Shown one piece after another: positions 5,679 through 10,011 of a stretch of DNA of 10,011 nt. The DNA is taken from positions 1-10,011 of the forward strand of contig JASMAO010000164.1 in NCBI GenBank assembly GCA_030754315.1, written 5' to 3'. Within the stretch, counting starts at the first letter, position 1. Every line of letters starts with the position of its first letter. This DNA is from SAR202 cluster bacterium (GTDB lineage: Bacteria; Chloroflexota; Dehalococcoidia; Lucifugimonadales; JASMAO01). A program made the translations under genes and the position numbers. The notes under the pieces were generated by a model that saw only the letters and a program-made list of their open reading frames with translations, searched no databases and was not told the origin of the DNA.

Positions 5679-8342
5679 TTAGAGGCGTGCGAGGGTTTCG
5701 GCCACTCTGGAACGGCGATTCTCGGCGGTTTCCAGGCGTTGTTTTTCACGTTCAACGACTTCGACTGGAGCGCGGGATGTGAACTTCTCGTCTCTAAGTC
5801 TGGCGGATAGACGCTGAACATTTCCGTCGAGTTCATTCAACTCTACTGATAACCGCTTCTTTTCATGTTCCAGATTTACCAAACCTCCTAGTGGGATTGT
5901 CACGGTGCCTTTAGCTAGGACAATGGAAACCTCATCCTTGGCAGCGTGGCCAGGGCGTTCACTAAGGGTTAGTGGGTCAACCTGGGCCAATATCTTGATC
6001 GCCTTTTGTTCTTTCTCAACGGTTTCTGCAATTTGTGGTGCGTTAATTACTGCCTCTATTGTTTGTGAGGTTGCGATATTGAACTCAGAGCGAATATTAC
6101 GGAGGCCACGCACCAATTCTATTACTCCATTCATCTGATCTTCGGACTCAGCGTCGTAACGCGTTGGTTGTGCTTTGGGATAATCAGCCACAATTAGTGC
6201 GGGTGCAGCCGATTCTAGTTCTTTGAACTTGCTGCGCAAAGTCTGCCAAATTTCCTCAGTTATAAACGGCATGAATGGGTGTAATAATCTTACTATTCTC
6301 TCCAGCACGAATACTAAAACTGGCAGTGGTGACTGATTGTCCTCGGTACGAATCCGAATCTTAGCCAGCTCAAGATACCAGTCACAATAATCACCCCAGA
6401 AAAAGTCTTGTAGGAGTCTCTGCGCCTCACTGAACTGGTAATTTTGAAGGTAGTGACTGGTTTCATCGGAGACATGATTCAGCCTGCTTATAATCCAGCG
6501 ATCCTCTAGGTGTTCTGGGGACGGACCGTTCTGCCAATCGATCACTAAAGCATTATTATCCAGGTTAGAAAGGACAAACCGAGTGGCGTTCCAGAGCTTG
6601 TTGGCAAGGTTGCGGCTCGCTACCATTTTGCGCTCGTTGAGTCTCATGTCGGCACCGGTTGCTACTCCATTGGTGAGAGCGAAGCGAAGCGCATCAGCCC
6701 CATAATCGTCGATGAGATTCAGCGGGTCCATTACATTGCCCTTTGTTTTGCTCATCTTGACCCCTTCTGGATCTCTAACGATGCCGTGTAAATACACTGT
6801 TTCAAAAGGCACTTTGCCAGTGTTCTCTAGTCCCATCATGATCATGCGTGCCACCCAGAAAAACAGTATGTCGTGCCCTGTCTCTAGGACGTTTGTTGGG
6901 TGGAAATAGGCCAAATCATTTGTTTTCTCAGGCCAACCAAGAGTTGAATGGGGCCATAGCGCTGAACTAAACCATGTGTCTAATACATCGTTGTCTTGGG
7001 TTAGGTTGGTTGAACCACATTTTTGGCATGAAGATGGGTCCTCAAGTTCGACGTTGAGTTCTTTGCAGTCGGTGCAGTACCAGACCGGGATACGGTGTCC
7101 CCACCAGAGTTGTCGACTGATGGCCCAGTCTCGGATGTTCTGCATCCAGTTGAAATAGACTTTGGTGAAATGGTCGGGAAGGATTTTTATCCGCCCGTCC
7201 TGGACCGCTTCGATCGCTGGTTTGGCAAGAGGGGCCATTTTCATGTACCACTGCTTGCTAACCAATGGTTCGAGAACCGTGTTGCAGCGCTGACAATGCC
7301 CAATTGAATGTTGGCGGGATTCTACTTTTTCGAGCAGTCCGTCATCTTCAAGTTCTTTGATAATATTGTTGCGAGCGTCCAATCCTTCCACATCGCGGTA
7401 GTGGCCGGTATTCTCATTCAATGTGCCGTCCAAGTTCATGATGTTTATGATGGGTAGGCCGTGACGTTTGCCAATTTCGAAGTCGTTGTGGTCGTGGCCG
7501 GGCGTAACTTTCAGGGCGCCTGTACCGAAATCCATGTCAACAGTATCGTCAGCGATGATCGGTATGTTTCGACCTACGATGGGTACCGTGACGTTCTTGC
7601 CTATCGTATGCACGTAGCGTTTGTCATTAGGGTTTACAGCGACAGCTGTATCTCCAAGCAAGGTCTCAGGCCTAGTTGTTGCGATGGTGATGAAATCGCT
7701 TCCCGTAGTGAAGCAATATTTGATGAAATATAGACCAGATTTTTCTTCTTGATGAGTTACCTCAAGGTCGGACAGTGCTGTAGCGCACCTTGAACACCAG
7801 TTGTTGATTCGCTCACCCCTGTAGATTAGGCCCTTTTTGTATAAATTGACGAAAGTCGTACGAACTGCCTTGTTTGGACCATCATCTAGGGTGAAAAGCT
7901 TTCGTGACCAGTCGCAGGAGGATCCAAGTCTTTTGAGTTGTCCATCGATTGTATTTCCATACTGCTTTACCCAAGACCAAACCCGATCGATAAATTGTTC
8001 TCGACCTATGTCATGCCTGGTCAGTCCGTCTTTGGCAATAGTTCTTTCTACGACGACCTGAGTTGCAATTCCGGCGTGATCTGTTCCTGGTAGGTACAAA
8101 GTCGGTTCGCCTTGCATACGATGCCAACGGATCATGATATCTTCGAGAGCGGCCATTAGGGCGTGGCCAAGGTGAAGTTCACCTGTCACGTTGGGGGGAG
8201 GCATGACGATGACGAAAGGTCTCCGAGTTTTGTCGATCTTTGGTGTGAAGTAGCCACCATTCATCCAGAGATCGTATATACGGCCCTCCGTAACTTGGGG
8301 GTCGTATGCCTTTGCCATATCTTTGTGAGGGGTAGAAGTCAT
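5679..8342 (-). CDS. valS: Valine--tRNA ligase (ValRS)
   Basis: Class I aminoacyl-tRNA synthetase charging tRNA-Val with valine in the cytosol, with editing of mischarged threonine. The 887 residues are typical. Visible: PPPNVTGELHLGHAL with the HIGH-type HLGH at 57-60; CSRCATALSDLEV; the CP1 editing domain with TTRPETLLGDTAVAV and GTGALKVTPGHDHNDFEIG; a zinc-type pair CTDC and CQKC before DVLDTWFSSALWP; KMSKTKGN at 529-536; an anticodon-binding helical domain; and a charged C-terminal coiled coil of about 65 residues ending in ARL, as in bacterial ValRS. The ATG at 8340-8342 is supported by AAAGAGGA a few bases upstream on the minus strand. No T-box leader is seen. It is preceded by dsrE and tusA on the same strand, with a 127-base gap that could carry its own promoter (a TACTAT -10-like hexamer, weak -35). 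It is convergent with the GNAT gene. Confidence 0.98.
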   Translation of the reverse strand: MTSTPHKDMAKAYDPQVTEGRIYDLWMNGGYFTPKIDKTRRPFVIVMPPPNVTGELHLGHALMAALEDIMIRWHRMQGEPTLYLPGTDHAGIATQVVVERTIAKDGLTRHDIGREQFIDRVWSWVKQYGNTIDGQLKRLGSSCDWSRKLFTLDDGPNKAVRTTFVNLYKKGLIYRGERINNWCSRCATALSDLEVTHQEEKSGLYFIKYCFTTGSDFITIATTRPETLLGDTAVAVNPNDKRYVHTIGKNVTVPIVGRNIPIIADDTVDMDFGTGALKVTPGHDHNDFEIGKRHGLPIINIMNLDGTLNENTGHYRDVEGLDARNNIIKELEDDGLLEKVESRQHSIGHCQRCNTVLEPLVSKQWYMKMAPLAKPAIEAVQDGRIKILPDHFTKVYFNWMQNIRDWAISRQLWWGHRIPVWYCTDCKELNVELEDPSSCQKCGSTNLTQDNDVLDTWFSSALWPHSTLGWPEKTNDLAYFHPTNVLETGHDILFFWVARMIMMGLENTGKVPFETVYLHGIVRDPEGVKMSKTKGNVMDPLNLIDDYGADALRFALTNGVATGADMRLNERKMVASRNLANKLWNATRFVLSNLDNNALVIDWQNGPSPEHLEDRWIISRLNHVSDETSHYLQNYQFSEAQRLLQDFFWGDYCDWYLELAKIRIRTEDNQSPLPVLVFVLERIVRLLHPFMPFITEEIWQTLRSKFKELESAAPALIVADYPKAQPTRYDAESEDQMNGVIELVRGLRNIRSEFNIATSQTIEAVINAPQIAETVEKEQKAIKILAQVDPLTLSERPGHAAKDEVSIVLAKGTVTIPLGGLVNLEHEKKRLSVELNELDGNVQRLSARLRDEKFTSRAPVEVVEREKQRLETAENRRSRVAETLARL

Positions 8343-8469
8343 GGATTCCTCTTTGAAGTATCACCTGAATGGGGCGAGATTAATAAGAAGCCACTGAAGA
8401 TAGTATTAGGTTTACAGTCTTTGAACAGGTTTGCAACCAAACATAGGGAGAGAGGTATGTCCAAAGTGG

Positions 8470-8991
8470 TTAGATGAACATCTGTATGTCAGCTTCAGCG
8501 GCGAACTCTAGGAAGGTAGCTGCACCTCCAATATCCACCTCATCTATGAAATCGTCTTTGGAAAACCCGAATACATCCATGGTCATCTGACATCCGATTA
8601 GCCTCACGTCGCTTTCTATACAGATGTCACGAAGTTCCTCGATGGTTGCGACACCTTTCTTCTGAAAAGTCTGTTTCATAAGAGAGGTTGCCACCGTTTC
8701 GAATCCCGGCATGTTTCCTGTGAGAATATTAGGGATAGGCCACTCAATCTGTTGAAATCCGTCAGGGCCGAACGGCATCTTCATAGGCATGGCCGGGTTA
8801 GAATGAGGTGACACTTTTGGACTGATTTCCTTTTTCAAAAGCGTAAGTCCGTAGAAAGTGAAAAACACCCCAACTTCCATTTCCATGGCCGCTCCCGTGG
8901 AGGCCAGAATGAAGGGGGGGTATGCCCAATCCAAGGTTCCTTTGGATGCAATGAGCGCCATCCTTTTTTTCTTACCTGCTGTTTCAACCAT
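8470..8991 (-). CDS. DsrE/DsrF/DrsH-like (DsrE_2) sulfur-carrier family protein
   Basis: 173 residues. The start KKRMALIASKGTLDWAYPPF, the hydrophobic block GVFFTFYGLTLLKK and the cysteine motif GCQMTMDVFG (C134, with a second Cys at 124) match the DsrE_2 branch of the DsrE superfamily. Family members bind or pass on sulfane sulfur through the conserved Cys, and they are often encoded beside TusA and rhodanese in sulfur-metabolising prokaryotes. Some relatives are described as membrane-associated. Here residues 23-52 are hydrophobic but do not form a clear double-spanning hairpin. The ATG at 8989-8991 is preceded on the minus strand by AGAGG with seven bases of spacing, a good ribosome site. 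The gene lies 26 bases downstream of tusA, so the two are almost certainly co-transcribed. The actual sulfur donor and acceptor are not visible. It could alternatively be a general persulfide-handling protein with no role in energy metabolism. Confidence 0.88.
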   Translation of the reverse strand: MVETAGKKKRMALIASKGTLDWAYPPFILASTGAAMEMEVGVFFTFYGLTLLKKEISPKVSPHSNPAMPMKMPFGPDGFQQIEWPIPNILTGNMPGFETVATSLMKQTFQKKGVATIEELRDICIESDVRLIGCQMTMDVFGFSKDDFIDEVDIGGAATFLEFAAEADIQMFI

Positions 8992-9017
8992 GATTCTGCC
9001 TCTATATTTTCTTCTCT

Positions 9018-9257
9018 TCAGTGCCGTTTTTTCAAAAAATGTGTGTATTCACCTGCATCGGCAACCGTCTCAAGTAGTTCGTTCCCTGTTCTCTTAGCCC
9101 AGGCGGCGACATCGTTCACTGAACCGGGGTCCGTGGATATCATCTTAAGCACCTGACCAGAATCAAGCCCGTCCATGATTTTCTTTGTTTTCAATACAGG
9201 GAGGGGGCAGTTTAAGCCAGAGCAATCCAGCACAATATCTTCCTGCCAATTGGTCAT
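9018..9257 (-). CDS. tusA: TusA-family sulfurtransferase
   Basis: 79 residues from ATG 9257-9255, a normal TusA length. A TTG 12 bases further upstream is in frame, but GGAGG (9263-9267) then falls exactly five bases before the ATG, so the ATG is the real start. The signature CPLP (C17-P-L-P20) lies in DCSGLNCPLPVLKTKK, with C17 the expected persulfide-carrying residue and C12 an additional cysteine seen in some members. The rest fits the small alpha/beta fold: ISTDPGSVNDVAAWAKRTGNELLE and a C-terminal strand. TusA passes sulfur from a desulfurase or rhodanese to tRNA thiolation, molybdenum cofactor or sulfur-oxidation partners. Pairing with a DsrE_2 gene suggests the second or a general relay, but this is inference. 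It is the first gene of a tusA-dsrE-valS set. Confidence 0.93.
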   Translation of the reverse strand: MTNWQEDIVLDCSGLNCPLPVLKTKKIMDGLDSGQVLKMISTDPGSVNDVAAWAKRTGNELLETVADAGEYTHFLKKRH

Positions 9258-9760
9258 ATCCACCTCCAAATGTCAATCAAAGACTAACGTTTCAGTTATG
9301 GACATTATGCATTGGCTGTTCAATGGGCTGCAAGCCGTACTAGGATCTCACACGTAAAAACAAAGCTTGGCGTTCATTGAAACGTTTTGAGAGACGTAGG
9401 CTATCGAAGGGCATGTGAAGCACATTGTTAACGTGTCAAATTTTGTGGCAAGGTTAAGAACAGTAATGGAATTGTAGGATAAAGTTGTTGGCGGACTTCT
9501 TACGATGCGTTACCATGATTTATATACTGTCCCGTCGTTGAGGGTGTCTCAATATAGTTGGCTTGATGAATTTAGACTAGCTTGCGTATAAGCGCTGCAA
9601 TAGACTTGCAACCAGAGTCCTGTTCTCGAAATGAGATTGGCTAATACTTTTGTGATGGCCTCCCTGTGAGGATTTGACATGGGATTGGTTGTCGGTGACG
9701 TTGCTATCTGGACTAGTCGGCCAATGGTCTTAAAGTTGCTGTCGCTGCGCGTTGTTACAT
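9258..9760. other. About 500 bases without a convincing gene between tusA and tRNA-Arg
   Basis: Divergent spacer: tusA leaves to the left, the tRNA to the right. Apart from the tusA promoter candidate, I see a TATACT -10-like hexamer at 9523-9528 with a weak TTACGA 17 bases upstream on the + strand, and an isolated perfect TTGACA at 9674-9679 with no good -10 partner. Minor palindromes are GTTAAC near 9428 and GACTAGTC at 9711-9718. The nine-base inverted pair AACGTTTCA (9286-9294) / TGAAACGTT (9378-9386) is of a size expected by chance. Open frames here are short and unlike known proteins. An untranslated RNA, the tRNA promoter region or decayed sequence are all possible. Confidence 0.5.
9304..9333 (-). 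promoter_or_regulatory. Candidate sigma70-type promoter for tusA-dsrE
   Basis: On the minus strand TTGCAG (9333-9328) and CATAAT (9309-9304) are separated by 18 bases, giving a predicted leader of roughly 40 bases before the tusA ATG at 9257. The -10 matches five of six consensus bases and the -35 three of six. Position is sensible but the match is modest. Confidence 0.3.
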
Positions 9761-9833
9761 GCCCCTGTAGCTCAGGCGGATAGAGCAACGGTTTCCTAAA
9801 CCGTGTGCCCGGGTTCGAGTCCCGGCAGGGGTA
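9761..9833 (+). tRNA. tRNA-Arg (anticodon CCT)
   Basis: A 73-base cloverleaf. Acceptor GCCCCTG (9761-9767) pairs with CAGGGGT (9826-9832). D-stem GCTC/GAGC, anticodon stem ACGGT/ACCGT around loop TTCCTAA with anticodon CCT at 9795-9797, variable loop GTGC, T-stem CCGGG/CCCGG around TTCGAGT, discriminator A9833. It reads AGG codons and is charged by ArgRS. The first acceptor pair is G-U rather than Watson-Crick. The 3' CCA is not encoded (CTT follows) and must be added after transcription. Confidence 0.95.
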
Positions 9834-9890
9834 CTTCCCTCTCCACCATTCCTGGTTGTTTGGCCATTAAAACTAAGGAGAATTTTGAAA

Positions 9891-10011
9891 ATGTTGCTTG
9901 AAGGCAAAGTAGCGCTGATCACAGGGTCTGCATCGGGAATTGGACGAGCCACTGCCAAATTATTCGCTGCTCAAGGTGCCAGAATCGTCGTTGCCGATAT
10001 CAATAAACCCG
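9891..10011 (+). CDS. Short-chain dehydrogenase/reductase (SDR), 3'-truncated by window edge
   Basis: The first 40 codons of a classical SDR. MLLEGKVALITGSASGIGRA carries the dinucleotide-binding TGxxxGIG (T11-G12, G16-I17-G18). The second strand ends VVADIN, with Asp36 in the position that usually selects NAD(H) over NADP(H). The ATG at 9891 has AAGGAG at 9875-9880, ten bases upstream. It begins 57 bases after the tRNA-Arg and is on the same strand. The substrate cannot be judged because the catalytic Ser-Tyr-Lys part and specificity region lie outside the window; FabG-like reductases and sugar or hydroxyacid dehydrogenases share this N-terminus. Confidence 0.93.
   Translation, partial: MLLEGKVALITGSASGIGRATAKLFAAQGARIVVADINKP

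Noticed and set aside
8343..8469. T-box leader for valS
   Set aside because: No AGGGTGGNACCGCG-type core is present on the minus strand in the valS leader, and none was seen upstream of tusA.
9286..9386. Nine-base inverted repeat AACGTTTCA / TGAAACGTT
   Set aside because: With about 80 bases between arms in a 500-base spacer, a pair this size is expected by chance, and flanking bases do not extend it.
9674..9679. Perfect TTGACA as the tRNA-Arg promoter -35
   Set aside because: No acceptable -10 hexamer lies 16-18 bases downstream, so it is not reported as a promoter.
9549..9788. 79-residue minus-strand open frame next to the tRNA
   Set aside because: It would run through the first part of the tRNA-Arg gene, and its composition is not protein-like in any way I recognise.
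9761..9833. tRNA gene as an integration site of a mobile element
   Set aside because: No integrase, no repeated tRNA 3' end and no foreign-looking genes appear in the visible flanks.
9755..9958. 67-residue minus-strand open frame
   Set aside because: It spans the tRNA and the antisense of the SDR start; both of those are far better supported.

Overview
The window reads as a slice of ordinary bacterial chromosome. It holds housekeeping genes (prs, secA, valS, a tRNA-Arg), a small sulfur-transfer pair, and two less defined genes. Base composition looks roughly balanced, and I saw no phage, transposon, integrase, plasmid or CRISPR material. The Prs subtype (an FSNDN ATP-site motif in place of FSDGE, and a K-K-D-Q-P-R stretch), a SecA with an insert in the first nucleotide-binding domain plus a SEC-C zinc tail, and the DsrE_2/TusA pair together suggest a Chloroflexota lineage, perhaps Dehalococcoidia or SAR202-like. 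That assignment is inference from memory of protein flavour and is not proven here.

Layout. Positions 1-901 (+) are the 3' part of prs, whose start lies outside the window. secA (915-3560, +) follows after 13 bases and is probably co-transcribed with it. A 331-base stretch (3561-3891) holds three close pairs of short direct repeats and a possible tiny ORF. It leads into an unrecognised 245-256 residue protein gene (to 4662, +). After a 168-base gap comes a two-part GNAT acetyltransferase gene (about 4852-5676, +). This ends two bases from the convergently transcribed valS (5679-8342, -). Upstream of valS on the same strand are a DsrE_2-family gene (8470-8991, -) and tusA (9018-9257, -), giving the order tusA-dsrE-valS. 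About 500 bases without a convincing gene (9258-9760) separate this leftward cluster from the rightward tRNA-Arg(CCU) gene (9761-9833, +). The start of a short-chain dehydrogenase gene (9891 to the window edge, +) follows.

How the genes relate. Prs makes PRPP for nucleotide, His and Trp synthesis. SecA is the ATPase motor for Sec export. ValRS and tRNA-Arg serve translation. TusA and the DsrE-type protein form a plausible persulfide relay, with one conserved cysteine in TusA (CPLP motif) and one in DsrE (GCQMTMD), but no partner enzyme such as a rhodanese, IscS or Hdr-like complex is visible here. No clearly new multi-gene system is evident. The items most worth following up are the unknown protein with its repeat-bearing leader, the sulfur-relay pair beside valS, and the long empty stretch upstream of tusA.
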